Of a stretch of 64,000 nt of DNA, positions 36,866-49,046 are shown piece after piece. Source of the stretch: Vitellaria paradoxa (Eukaryota; Streptophyta; Magnoliopsida; Ericales; Sapotaceae). The stretch's first letter is position 1. Each line of letters begins with the position of its first letter. The stretch is taken from assembly GCA_019916065.1 (NCBI GenBank), contig CM034241.1:9275223-9339222 (forward strand). Reading direction: 5' to 3'. The notes below the pieces were generated by a model, which made no database searches, was not told the DNA's origin, and saw nothing but the letters and a program-made list of their open reading frames with translations. The translations under genes were made by a program, and so were the position numbers.

Positions 36866-38595
36866 CCAATTCTTTGAATTTTGAATTATTTTTTTTCTTT
36901 TCAATATTTGTTTGAATTTGTCATCATAAAACTTTATAAAGGTTAATATATTTTTTAGTTCACATTCTTAAAAATAAAGTGTAAGTATCCAAATATATAT
37001 ATATATATTACTTGTAAATTGCACGTCAGCACGAATTGCACATCGCTTGGACAATTATAGGACCCATTACCATTCATCGTATTTTTGAAATAAGCACGGA
37101 CAACTGGATAATAAAAGAATGTCATGCGGGGTGTCCCATGTATGACCCAAGCTGGACCCATTGATATGGGTTTGGTAGAATGATCCCTTGCTTTGTTTAG
37201 AATATTCAATAATATTGAATTAATTTAGCTGTACCTGCAGCTGACCTATAAATTGGTCACGCAATGAAGTAGTCACTTGCTATAATAATATATTATTTGT
37301 ATCTATATATTATATAACTTCTCCAAATTTAATACTCTTGGTACACGTGTAAAATTACTCAACTGATCAAAATTTTTTCAACTCTTTCGTTAAAAGTTTT
37401 TAAAACGTTAAAAAATTTAAAAAATTATTTACTTTTTTATTTCATTATGCACAAATTACGAATTCATAATTTTTATAAAATTTTATTATTTTTTATTACT
37501 TCAAACACCTCCTTAAACATATATTTTATGTGAATTTTGTCTAGCTAGTTTGTTGCCTCGTAGGGTGTGATTACCTGAATTGACTTGGGTCGACCCTTTT
37601 TTAACGGGCTTGATTAGGGTAGCATATGAGCAGGTAGGATCCGACCTGAGCTTTCAAAATGGGTTAAATTAATAATCCGTTGAAATAATTAAGGTTAATG
37701 TACATACATATCTATAGTACAAAATTAAATTATTTAAAAAACATTTAAAGAATATATTTTAAATAGAAAAATTAAAGGTTATTCGAATCCGATAATCTGG
37801 TTGACCTATATATTAACTTATTTAAAAAAAAAAAATAACTGAGTGAATTTAAGAAATTTTTAAAAACATTAGTGACTAATTAGGGTAGCAAGCCATTGCC
37901 ATTATCGAATGCTAAAAGTCTTCTTTGTAGTAATCAGGTAAGGGATTGGTCTTTAAGATAGTATTTAGCGCCACTAAAATTTGCAAAAAAAAAAAAAAAT
38001 TACAAATTTTTTCTAATATTTTGTAATTAAATTTTATCACATGCTACTATTATATTAATTTTTTAATTTTTTTTTTATCATTCAAATACCACCTAAAATT
38101 AACGAGCTAATATAAATCTGGCCCCTCTGTAACCCGTTGCACACCCTCAACTGTGTGTATTGCATTGGCTTTCAAGCAATCATCGTTTCCATTCATATAA
38201 TTATCTTAGTTTACTACTGTGTTTGAGTGTGTGTGTGTGTGTATATATGTAAATATATATAGTTGCTTTTGTTGCTGTGAAGGAAGAAAACAGACGACGC
38301 AGAGTGGTTAAATTGCATTTGCAGCTACGACTCCTCCATCAGAGATTGTTAACTTTCATGCATGTGGGCTGTTGATGATCAGAAGCATTTTATGTTTTGT
38401 AACCCAACGAGTTAGTTAATTAGGTTTGTAATTAATTAGCCATTTAATTATTTCCTTGGTTAGAAGGATGAAACTCTCCCACAATAACATGCACAATGGG
38501 TAATCCCATGAATCTATCAAAATGACGCTATAATCAATTTTGCTTATAGCGTTATTGGATTTTCTTTGACCCGCATGGGCATTGATTATTTTTAA
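36866..38595. other. AT-rich intergenic DNA
   Basis: No gene seen. The sequence has (TA)n and (TG)n runs (about 36993-37009 and 38227-38262) and A/T-runs. The minus-strand open frame at 36955-37209 has no recognisable content. Confidence 0.55.
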
Positions 38596-39003
38596 GGTCC
38601 GTTTGACGCAATGAAAAATAACGAAAAATAGCAAAAAAATGTGATTTCAGAAACTTTTTGACGTTTAATACACAACCACCAAATCATATTTTTTGGAGAT
38701 AAATAGTGAAACTTGTTGATTTTTGTGTCAGCATTTTACAGAGAGAAACCGTCCGAATTGTAAGTGGCTAAAAGTCTTTTCGAATTTGTAAAAAAATTAT
38801 TAAAATTTGTCAAAAATTATTTAGATCTGTAAAAAATTTATTGGGATTTGTAAATATTCGCTGGGATAGATAAATATAAATTTGTAAAAATTTTACGAAA
38901 TATAAGTAGCGTAAAATGTGTTAATATAAGTAGCGTAAAATATGTTAGAGAATTTTAAAAGTTTTCAGTATTTTTTACTTTTTTTTAAAGGCCAAGCAGG
39001 CCC
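38596..39003. mobile_element. Tourist-like MITE family D, copy 1
   Basis: About 408 bp. The left end GGTCCGTTTGACGCAATG and the right end GGCCAAGCAGGCCC form imperfect terminal inverted repeats. TAA occurs directly outside each end (38593-38595 and 39004-39006), the 3-bp duplication expected for PIF/Harbinger-type elements. The interior is AT-rich. It aligns in the same orientation with 56128-56492 (shared AACGAAAAATAGCAAAAAAA, then AAATCAT, then GAGAAA.C). Confidence 0.68.
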
Positions 39004-39006
39004 TAA

Positions 39007-39672
39007 ATTTAATTTCTTATATGAAGAAAATATATAAGGATGAAAACGCAATCTTAATTTTAAAGAACTTTTACAGTTATTCTGCAAACGTAGAGGTGGC
39101 CACTGCGGCATTCTTTATTATAAAATAAGAAAATCTTATAAAATATGATCACTACTTTCTTGTAAAAGCTTATTGCTTCGAAAATGATAGGATTTGACTT
39201 GGGGTTTGCTTAGTTACGTAAAAATTAGTTTTTAGTTTTTTTTTTTAACTTTTTTCTTATTATACATTTTTTATCAAAATTTAATTTTTTTAAAAGAAAT
39301 TGTAATTTTAGGCATGTCAATTACGTTTGTAAAACTAGAAATAAAAAAATTCATGTTTGTTTAAATAAAAAAAGTAATGAAAAAATCAATTTTTTTATTT
39401 TTTTTAGTTTTTACCTGAACGGATGTTAATTTTTTATTTTGTTTCGTTTGTTTTTTTTTTTTTTTTAATAAATGCGGGTAAAACGCTTAAAAGATGTATT
39501 TTTTTTTAAAAAAAAAAATAATTTTAGTAAAAAAACACATAAGACCCAACAAAAAAAAAAAAACTACGAAAAGCAAAATACTTTTTTTTAAAGCCAAACA
39601 AAGCCTCAGTCACATGATTTTTATAAAACCGTTTCTGGTGACATTTGTTTAATTGTCCAGTATTACTGCCCC
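39007..39672. other. AT-rich 3' flank of the GDSL gene
   Basis: T- and A-runs dominate; no coding signal. The 3' UTR and poly(A) site of the minus-strand GDSL gene probably lie in its right part. Confidence 0.55.
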
Positions 39673-42600
39673 TTAATAAATCTGGTTAACTTCACGAGGA
39701 TCGTCGACAATGTCAGCAATGGTGAGCCTCTTCTCGTCGAAGAAGAGCCCTTGGAGGTTGTACGGCCCGACAGAGGAAGGAGGTCCGTCCCAGAGAGCCT
39801 TTGCAAATTGGTGGTGGATCTTTTCTGTTGGGTGAAAGGAATCCCACCAAACATAATCATTGGCATCATCACAGAGCTGGTAATCAGCTGTCACCTTCTT
39901 TGTCCCTCCACATGTGAATACACCCCCGTAGGGTCCTGTCCCACAGCAAGCGTTCACCCCTTCCTTGAAGCCTATTTGGTGGCAAACAAAATCACACATG
40001 GCTTGAATTAGACAGGGATGTCACAATTGTATAGTTTTAAAAATTGGTCGTTATAACATTTTCGAATTCTTCCGTTCCTATTAAATCTCTTGTTTATTTA
40101 CGTTACAACCCATTACACTTAGTTATTTACTATTATTGTTGTCCTAGTCGTTATTATTTTGTAAAACTATGCTCGTGTGTGATTAGGAATTGAGTTAGAG
40201 GCGAACTCAGATTTAAGATTCATCTAAACTAAATAAAAGTTTTAATGGTAGAATCAAAAGAGTTGTAAAAATTTAAACTGAATAAAAGGTTTAAATTTAG
40301 AGTGCGTTGGATTGAAAAAAAAATTAAATATACTAAATTTAAAAAAAATAAACTTTTTTAAGGCCAAGTTGCTTAAACTATAGCACAAAACACCCAATGG
40401 TGGGTTCAGTGCCAACCCAGCCCACTTAGTTGCTCCAGCCTGTTGTATTCATCGGTTGCCCTTGGGTTTTAACCCACTTAGTTGTCCTTTGCCCACTTGA
40501 CCTGAGGGATTGCTCTAACTTACGATCTTGTTGGGCTTATTCTGGGCGGCTGTGGATTGGTTTGTCCTAAAGTCTAATATTTCTCATGAGAGGATAGAAA
40601 AAACTCCAAAAATACACTGCGCGCACGCACATATATATGTATATATATATATATATATTCATACCGTATTTGGAAGGATTATTGATTCTATCTTCAAGCC
40701 AGGTGTAGAAATTGGAGTTACAATACTTGAAACCTTGCAACTGATGTTCAAGGCTGGTGAGGACAGCTTGCAGTGCAGTGTTGTGAGCCAATGCTAGGGC
40801 GCTTGCTTCTTCCAAACAACCGCCTTCACTGCTGCCTTTGCTGTTCGCGGCTCTGAGGGCTGGCAAGCAACCCAAAGGCGACAGGCTAAGAAAACCAAAT
40901 TTTCTGGCTCCTTTCTCGTACAATACCTGAAAAATTGCGATCATGCACCCACCAAAGAAAGAAATTAAGGTTTGGTTTGGCAACCAAAAAAAAAAAAAAA
41001 AAAGTTGACTTTTTTTGTATTTGAAAAGCCAAGGTAACTTATTTTTTTTGTTTTTACCTTTTTTAATGAATTTATATACTGGCATCTGTGCCCTTAATAT
41101 TTCACGCTATCTTCTTCAAATCTATCCTTAAACACACAAACATCCTAAGTTCTCACATTCCTACTGTCAAAAAGGGTCTACTCTATTTGTTTGGTTTAAA
41201 GATTCACATACCTACTGTAAAAAAAAAAATCGATCTTTTTTCTAATGGGATCGACCCCATTTATTAGTTTAAGGATTCATATACCTATAGTGTCTAAGAA
41301 AGGGTAATTTAATAATTTCAAAAAATCACCCAACAATTAATTGCTACAGTATCTAAGAAATAACTGCTAGCTGGGAGTTATTAATTGGGACATTCCCAAA
41401 CGAAGCCTAACTAGCATTAATTATATATATACGCTAGCCGGCCTTGCGGGTGGATTGGTGAACGAGGACGACAAATGAATCACGTCGTTTACATATATAA
41501 TTTCGGATTCGTTTGCCGCCAAGGCGGAATAAGCCGAGTTTAAAACACAAGAAAAAAAATATTAAATTAAGCTTGTTTAGGGCCCGTTTGGCAACGCTGT
41601 CATTTTTTTGCTGTTGTTTTTCTGCTGTCGTTTTCTGTTTTTTGTTTTTTGTTGCCATTTATTTTTTCTAAAATGAAAACTGAAACTGTGTTTGGAAATA
41701 CAAATTTGTTTAGAATTATTAATTTTTTATTTTAAAAAATATTTAATTTTATTAGTTTTAAAAAATTAATAGAACTTAATAAAATATATTTTATATTAAT
41801 TTAATTTAATTAATATAATTAATTAAATTAATACAGTAAATTATTTATTAAAATCATTTAATCAATAAATATAAAATATATTAAATTATATTATTTATTA
41901 AAAATAATTTAATAAAATATATTTCATATTAAATAAATGATTAAATTAGATTAATTATTAAATTAAATTATTTATTTTTAAATTAATTAAATTCATTTAA
42001 TTAATTATTAAAATAATTTAATAAAATATATTTTATATAAATTAAATTAATTAAATCATAAATAATTTAATTTAATTATGATATTTATTTAAAATAATTT
42101 AATAATTATTATTAAATTAAATTAAAAATTAATGTAATTTAATTATTTATTATTAATTATTTTATATAAATTAATTTAATTATTAAATTGAATAAATTAA
42201 TTATGATATTTATTTCAAATAATTTAGCAATAATTAATTATTAAATTAAATTAAATTAATTTAGTTTTATTATTTATTAAAAATAATTTATAGTAATTTA
42301 TATAATTAATTTAATTTTTGAATTTAATTATATTATTTATTAAAATAACTTATTTTAATAAAATATTTGAATAAAATAATTTATTTTTATGTAATGTAAC
42401 AAAAATAGACAAAGTTTTAAAATTAACAAATTATTGGCAACAGAAAAGAAAACCAGAGTGAAAACACCTTTTTTCTATTTTCATTTTTCTGTTTCCGTTT
42501 TCATTTTTTTTGGAAACAAAAAAATGGAAACAGATTTAACAAACATGTTTCTGTTGTCAGTTTACAAAATTTTGAAAACGGAAACAGAAAAATAGAAAAC

Positions 42601-45355
42601 AAAAACGTTACCAAACGGACCTTAGTAAGCGTGCTCAATTAAATAGTATCTGACACATAACTTATGAATTAAAGGTTTAAGCACATTTAATATTTATTTA
42701 TACAATTAAATAGTATATATTTAAAATATAACAATTAAATATTTTATATTTTTATAATGATATAGTATTTTTCACTGTAAAAATTGCATTATAAGTTATT
42801 GAATTTTTAATTGAATTATTTTTTATATTAATAATTATAGTTTAAATTATTATGTCTGATAATAATATTTTAAACTTGTATGTCATATCTATGTAAAACT
42901 ATTGATATGAGAATTAATGTTAATATCAAAATCAAAATAATATACAATCCCCCTCTTTTTCTCTCATATAATCGTACTATATGTTAAAGCATCGCACTGA
43001 GCATAATTTTTACCACCTTGTAACTTTTCAAATAATTAGTGTCCGATGGCTTAAAAATATTAAAAATAAAATTACTTATTGTTATAATTCATCAGACTAA
43101 TTACGCGAGCCAATTATTTTAAATGAAATAGCCAACTAAATACATCATGTATTAGGTGCGCTTAGTTTGTTAAAAATCGTTGAAAATTTCTGAAAATCTC
43201 TAAAAGTTATTTTACGTTTTATCTCGCTGCAAGAATTACAAACTTACAAATTATTTCACTTTGGGTCGGTTTGGCAACAAAATAAAACTCTAAAAATCAC
43301 TATAAATCTCTAACAACTCATCTATCTCTAATTTTTATGCCATTACTAAATTCAAAAAATTTCAATACTTCACTAAAAAAACAAAAAATCTCGAAATAGG
43401 TTAACTGAATGTGCAAATTTTTTTTACAATCATATTATTCATGTCGAAAGCTCTCAAACGAGTACCATTGTTATTATTTTATGTGATTTTTTTTTAAATT
43501 CGTGGGAACGGATTTAAAAAACCGTTCCCAAGGTTTGCTACTTTTCAGAAAAAAACAACGCTAAAATTAACTCTAAACCACATTTTATTTCAATTTATCT
43601 TATTTTTTCTTACACCAAACGAAGCCTTTATCTCATTTTTTGTCACTCCAAATGCAACCATTATTACAAAAATAAAATTGCTATGTCAATGTAGCACAAC
43701 TTTCTTGCAAAAGATAATGGTATTTCATTAACTAAATAAATGATAATTTTTGAAAAATAACTCGCATATATACTTTTCAAATTATGACAGTGAAGAGCTA
43801 TTAATGAAAGAAAAGAAAATTATATAAGCGGATATTCAATTTTGAATTTCATTAACAAATCATCATATTTTTTTTTAAGGGAATTCACAATTGCTCTTCT
43901 TAATAGATTTTTTTTTTGTAATACAATAAAAATTAATTTTTTTATTTTACAAATTCTCTATTCAATAATATTTTGCATCAATTTTTCTAAACTCTTTTAT
44001 ATAACATTTAAATGTTAAGGCTCCGCTTGAAAATTACGGTCAAAAGCTAGTTTTTGGGTTTTAAGTTACCAATTTTTGGCCTTTTAAACCAAATGCTGGT
44101 GAATATTTGGTTAAAAAGAAATATTGGTTGATTCTTCAATATGAAACGATCATTTTAACCATTTTCTTTACACAAAACATTCTATCGTGAAAGGCAATAA
44201 TATCAATGAAAAAAAAAAGGTTAGCTAGAAAAAAGTTAACTTGTAGCCAACTTCTTTTTGTATACTAAGAGCCTATTTGACAACTCAAAAACTAGTAAAA
44301 AAATACTAAAAATTACATTACTTTTGGTGTGTTTGGTAAACCATAAATTTTTTTATTTTTTTATTTGCTATAGTAAAAAGTAAAATAAAAAGTTGTCACT
44401 TTTTTATTTGTTACAGTAAAAAACATACCAAACACATAAAAGGTTACCACTTTTTTGATTTGCTACAGTAAAAAATTTACTAAACACCGAAAAGTTACCA
44501 AAAAATGCTAAGAAATACCCTTTGTTGAACCAAACACACAAAAAAATGCAAAAAAAAAAAAAAAAAAACACAAAAAATACCAAAAGTTAAGCTTTTTTTT
44601 TCTTTTTGTTTGAACTGCCAAACGGCCCCCTAAATACAAAAAAGTTAACTTTTTAACTAATAGCTAAAAAAAGTTCCAAACTTTTCGTTCTCAAACTAAG
44701 CTTAATTTCTCTAATTTTTTTATTATTTTATTCATTGTTCAATTGTCAATAGGTATATTCATAACACTTATAATTCAACGGTTATATTTTCAAAAAAAAA
44801 AATATTTCTATATTTTTTAAAAAAATATTTTTGGTTTATATTACAATAATAAATATAATAATATTTCATATTGACAAATATAATAATATAATACTACTAT
44901 TAATAATATATTATATTAATGAAACAAAGGATAAGAGTTAAAAATATTATAAAAACTTTTATTAATAAAATATATAAAATAGCTATGTACGATACCACTC
45001 CAAATTTAGAGTGAACACTGTACACAAAAAATCTAATTTAGGGTTAAGGCTTGGGAAAAAAAGTTTTTTTTTTAAGTTAACTATTAAAAAAATTATTTTT
45101 TTATGTGATTGAAAAATAAAAAAAATCTTTTTTTTTTCATTTAATATATTTATCTTTCATGATTTAAACAAATTCCAAACGTAAAAGAATAATTTTGGTT
45201 AATTTATAAAAAGCTAATTAATAACCAAAAGCTAAAAAGTTATAGGAAGATTTCAAATGGTGCCCGTGGCAACTGACCAATACTGATTGAAAAAATGGGT
45301 CGTTCGGGGCTGCCCTACCCCTGACTTGGTCGCCGGTCAGTCCGCCTTGGCTGAC

Positions 45356-45394
<39 letters not shown>

Positions 45395-46323
45395 CTTTTA
45401 GGGTCAGCCCCAGCTTAGGGGAATTCGGCTCTGACTTGTCTTTTTAATACTTTTTAACATTTTTTAAATATTTTAATGAGTGAGCCTGGGGCGAGCTAAA
45501 GCACAGTAGTGAGGCAGGGTACAAGTTGGGTTTTGGACCCAAATAAGGGCACCCAAACCCTAAATCGGATCGCTCAAATCAAGGGATTGTTTGGAGTAAG
45601 AAAAAGTGAGATAAATTGAGATAAAATGAGATAAATTGTGATTTGGGGAGAGTTCGTAATACGTGCAGTGAGAGAAAAAGTTGATGTGATATAAAGTTAA
45701 CAGAGATTTATAGAGTTTTTTGGAGATTTTCAGCAAACAACAGCAAACCAAACGACCCCCAAGTCAATATGGACGTTTGGAGAGGATGGAGGTGGGAGAA
45801 GGGCCAGATCAGGTCCCAGGTTGACTCCATCTGTTTACATAACTGCTTGACGGAACAGATAAATTGACTTGGGGTGTGTTTGATTGAAAAAAATATATAT
45901 ATAGTTAAAAAAATATAATAAAAGTTAAAAAATGAGATATAAAAGTGATACGTAGAGAAATTTAATTGAAAAAAATTTTAAAAATTTGTTAAAATTGATA
46001 GATTTTAATAAATTTTAGTGTTTCAAACTGGGCGTTAGTTTGATATTTTTCTACTTTGTAACGCAATATTGAATCACTGGAAAGTGGGTCAGCACCGATG
46101 CTCTTATGTAGAAGTATCTAGATGGTAAAAAAATATAAAAATAATACGTGATGAAATTTAATTAAAAAAATTAATAATTATTTTGTAACTTTCTGTAAAT
46201 TTTTATAAATTAAACACTCTTGTAATATTATATATATATATATATATATATAAATGATACGTAATAAAATTTAATTAAAAAATTAATAATTATTTTGTAA
46301 CTTTTCGTAAAGTTTTATAATAT

Positions 46324-46359
<36 letters not shown>

Positions 46360-46922
46360 CCTGGATTGCCTGTGTCAAGTTGCCAATGACCATCCCCACG
46401 TACTCTTCAGGGTTATGCAGTTCTCTCATTACAGGATTGCTTAGATAACCCCCCATGTAGTCATTACTCCCGATGCTAATGAAATAAACATCTTCTGACA
46501 ACACTTCCATTGCTTCAGCTTCTCCCAACTTCTCTGCCAATGATTTCTGGACATCTTCAAAGTACTTCAGCTGTGTCTTTAGATCAATGGCCTATATATA
46601 CATATATATAGCAACAACGTCCATCAAATATATACATACATACATATGTACCTGGATTGCCTGTGTCAAGTTGCCAATGGCCATCCCCACGTACTCTTCA
46701 GGGTTATGCAGTTCTCTCATTACAGGATTGCTTAGATAACCCCCCATGTAGTCATTACTCCCGATGCTAATGAAATAAACAGCTTCTGACAACACTTCCA
46801 TTGCTTCAGCTTCTCCCAACTTCTCTGCCAATGATTTCTGGACATCTTCAAAGTACTTCAGCTGTGTCTTTAGATCAATGGCCTATATATACATATATAT
46901 AGCAACAACGTCCATCAAATAT

Positions 46923-46974
<52 letters not shown>

Positions 46975-48972
46975 GCATGTATATAAGCTCAAAAGAAAGG
47001 ATTCATCATTCTTACAAAACCCTGGTTGGTTTCAGAAAGAACGCCGGCCCCACCAGAGGCGAAGTTAGCACCTTTGTCATATTCAGCTGCCGGTTGCAAG
47101 AATGGAGGGATCAGGGGCAAGCTCGCATACTCAGCTGTGAAAAATTAGAGCTTCTTCAGTTTTTTTTTTTTACCAACATTATTGAAGATTTACTATTTTT
47201 ATTAACATATTACAAATTTTTTTTTACTCAAACTCCGTAATTCCTAAATTAATTCAAATACTAAAAATTTAAAACCCAAATTTACTCGTATTTATTTAAT
47301 AAATTATGTGTAAATAACTTATAGAATTATATTTCAAAATTATTTTAATAAATTATAACATTATTAATCATTAATTGTTGTCAAATTTTTGAAATTATCA
47401 TTAAAAATAAATATTAATTTATTAATTATTAAATAAAACATAATACTATTTAATTAATTATAAAAGGACAATAATTACTTTTGTATAAAGCAACCAATTG
47501 TATTGCAGTTATCATTAAATACTCAACTTATTTTTACTTTTTTTTTTTGTAAAGCCAGTACTAAGGACTTGTTTGGAACTAAAAAGAAAAAAAAAAGAAG
47601 AGAGAGAGAGGGGGAAATTTTTAACAATATTTGTCTTTTTGGTATTTGGTGATACCTCATCAGTTGCTAAAAGTTTTTAAAAAATTTTCTAATTATTTTA
47701 CCAAACAAGTAAAAATTCTTAAAAATTTTTAAAAATTTTTTTAATCTTTTACCAAACAACTAAAAAATTTTTATCCAATGTATAAAAAATTACAATAAAT
47801 ATTTTTTTATAAAAAAAAATACTAAAAATTTTACTTCAAACGTACTCTAAATTGATTTTTACCGTTTAGGGTGAAAAGATGGCTCAAATTATTAATATTC
47901 GATAGGATGAAAATGCCATATACCCATTGGGCTAACTATTTTTGTCAAACTTGACCTATGGGATTAGTCAAAGTGACTCGTAGATATACTGTCTACAAAA
48001 ATCACATAACTTCAATTCTTGATTCAAATGAGATGTGTGTGAAAAGTAAAATATGTCTTCTCAATTTACCCATTAATTATGCAATTTGTTGAGAATTACA
48101 ATAAATTAACGGGAGTTCTGAGTTATCAAAAAAGGAAAAAAATTGTCAAACCTCGTTAACATGGGGACAAGGGATCCAAGATTGAAACCCAGTTAAAGTT
48201 TGGGAACAACTAACCAACATTTTTTTCTTTAAGTTTTTATTTTTTTATCTTATTTATTTTTTTTATCAAATTTTAATTTTTTTATTAAGTAATTTTTATG
48301 TTTATTATTCATATTTAACAAAATACATATCGGTATAGAAAGATAATTTAAAATGAAATTAATATTTTTTATAAGTACGTGAATTTGTTTTTACTTGAAA
48401 CACGTGCCTAAAAACAATCCCAAAAAAATATTAATGAAAAAAATTATATAAAATGAAAAATAAAGGTTTAAAGAAAAATGAATATAGAGATTTTCCGGTA
48501 ATCCCCGGTGATCAATATAAATAACGAAAAGAAATACTATACAAAACCCCAAAAAATAAAAATAAAAAAAAAATTACAGAAAATTCAACCAGAATCGCAG
48601 TCAGTACATGGTGAGCCAATCCGTTAAAGTTTTCTGCAAAACTTTTATTTTATTTTTTTATTTAATTTTTGAGGTAAAATAAAAACAGAAACATGGGTAT
48701 GTATTTTCCTCACCAATAAAGTCGACGATGACCCGGCCATCAGAGAAACGTCCGGTGGGGGCTTCAAAGAAGCCATTCTGGCCATAAGGCTCGTAATTTG
48801 CTCTGTTTTCGGGGACGGTCTCGATGTAGTTATTGTTGCCTGGATCCACCGTTGAGTCTCCGAAGATGAACAACGCACTGCCTGATGTCTTCAAGCTAAT
48901 TGACAGTAACAAAGTTACATAAACCAGCAAGTAATTGAAAGTTGAGTAGTTGATGATGATTGGCCCCGCCAT
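39673..48972 (-). CDS. GDSL esterase/lipase (GLIP-type) with a tandemly duplicated exon 3
   Basis: Exons (minus): 48972-48714, 47134-47016, exon 3B 46882-46652, exon 3A 46591-46361, exon 4 40926-40665, exon 5 39971-39673. Phases fit. With one exon-3 copy the protein is 389 aa, near the family norm; with both it is 466 aa. Exon 1 gives a hydrophobic signal-like start (to about residue 32), then FIFGDSTVDPGNNNY with catalytic Ser40. Exon 3 holds the SIGSNDY block. Exon 5 holds DSFHPTE with Asp334 and His337 (single-copy numbering). The family hydrolyses ester substrates, usually outside the cell; GLIP members act in defence or lipid metabolism, and the substrate here is unknown. Odd points are the duplicated exon, a GC donor after exon 3A, a 5.4-kb intron 3 full of MITEs, and about 20 extra residues after the usual GPYNLQGLF end. 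I chose the ATG at 48972 because the signal peptide follows it. Confidence 0.9.
41581..42621. mobile_element. 1.04-kb AT-rich MITE-like element with terminal inverted repeats
   Basis: The left end GGCCCGTTTGGCAACG and the right end read on the minus strand, GGTCCGTTTGGTAACG, match at 14 of 16 bases. Inverted GAAACAG/CTGTTTC-rich subterminal stretches follow. TTAG lies directly outside both ends (41577-41580 and 42622-42625). The core (about 41700-42420) is almost pure A/T built from AATTAAAT/ATTTAATT pieces. No transposase is present; PIF/Harbinger (Tourist) type is likely. Confidence 0.7.
43263..43627 (-). mobile_element. MITE family C, copy 1 (inverted)
   Basis: About 365 bp with ends GGTCGGTTTGGCAACAA and, on the other strand, GGCTTCGTTTGGTGTAAG. 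The interior includes GGGAACGG and CTCGTTTGA-like blocks. It aligns along its length, in reverse orientation, with 54726-55090. Confidence 0.68.
44269..44630. mobile_element. Tourist-like MITE with TAA target duplication
   Basis: About 362 bp. The left end GAGCCTATTTGACAACTCAAA and the right end read on the minus strand, GGGGGCCGTTTGGCAGTTCA, form imperfect inverted repeats. TAA flanks both sides (44266-44268 and 44631-44633). The interior has recurrent TACAGTAAAAA and ACCAAACAC blocks. Confidence 0.65.
45583..45760. mobile_element. half-length MITE family C derivative
   Basis: 178 bp with ends GGGATTGTTTGGAGTAAG and, on the other strand, GGGGGTCGTTTGGTTTGC. The first 45 or so bases (GAGATAAATTGAGATAAAAT) and the last 60 resemble the ends of 54726-55090, but the middle of that element is absent. 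Probable internal-deletion derivative. Confidence 0.62.
46142..46354. repeat. diverged tandem duplication with (TA)n arms beside exon 3A
   Basis: Two units of about 114 and 99 bp (46142-46255 and 46256-46354) share AATTAATAATTATTTTGTAA and each ends in a long (TA)n array. The second array runs up to the GC donor of exon 3A, so array growth there may have altered that splice site. Confidence 0.7.
46361..46942 (-). repeat. 291-bp tandem duplication carrying GDSL exon 3 twice (3A 46361-46591, 3B 46652-46882)
   Basis: The unit is exon 3 (231 bp, 77 codons, phase 0 at both ends) plus 60 bp of intron. The exon copies differ at two bases only, and both change the protein: copy 3A reads SEDVYF and GMVIGN, copy 3B reads SEAVYF and GMAIGN. 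Exon 3B has a normal GT donor (CAG|GTACAT); exon 3A has GC (CAG|GCACAC). The intron between them (46592-46651) is exactly 60 nt, close to the minimum for plants. Near identity indicates a young duplication. Confidence 0.93.
47135..48713 (-). other. GDSL intron 1
   Basis: AT-rich intron. A possible MITE lies at about 47568-47850 with ends GGACTTGTTTGGAACT and TTTTACTTCAAACGTAC. No coding signal. Confidence 0.6.
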
Positions 48973-49035
48973 TGCCAAGATATATGGAGCTATGGCTATA
49001 GCACAGGTGCTTGCTTTGAGTGGTTCGAAACTCCA

Positions 49036-49046
49036 ATATATATATA
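49036..49046 (-). promoter_or_regulatory. candidate TATA box of the GDSL gene
   Basis: TATATATATAT on the minus strand, about 65 bp upstream of the start codon at 48972. Because (TA)n runs are common in this window, the assignment is weak. Confidence 0.3.

Larger units (their letters stand above)
40927..46360 (-). other. GDSL intron 3, repeat-rich
   Basis: This 5.4-kb intron contains four MITE-like elements (41581-42621, 43263-43627, 44269-44630, 45583-45760), a (CT)n run (45359-45390) and a duplication of about 114 bp at 46142-46354. The 40567-41085 frame is only a read-through of exon 4 into this intron. No other gene is seen. Confidence 0.75.

Noticed and set aside
40567..41085. 172-codon minus-strand frame as a separate gene
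   Set aside because: It is GDSL exon 4 plus read-through of both flanking introns (K/F-rich and YIYIYI tails).
46878..47240. Plus-strand 120-codon frame over GDSL exon 2
   Set aside because: Consists of a (TA)n-derived YIYI run and antisense of exon 2.
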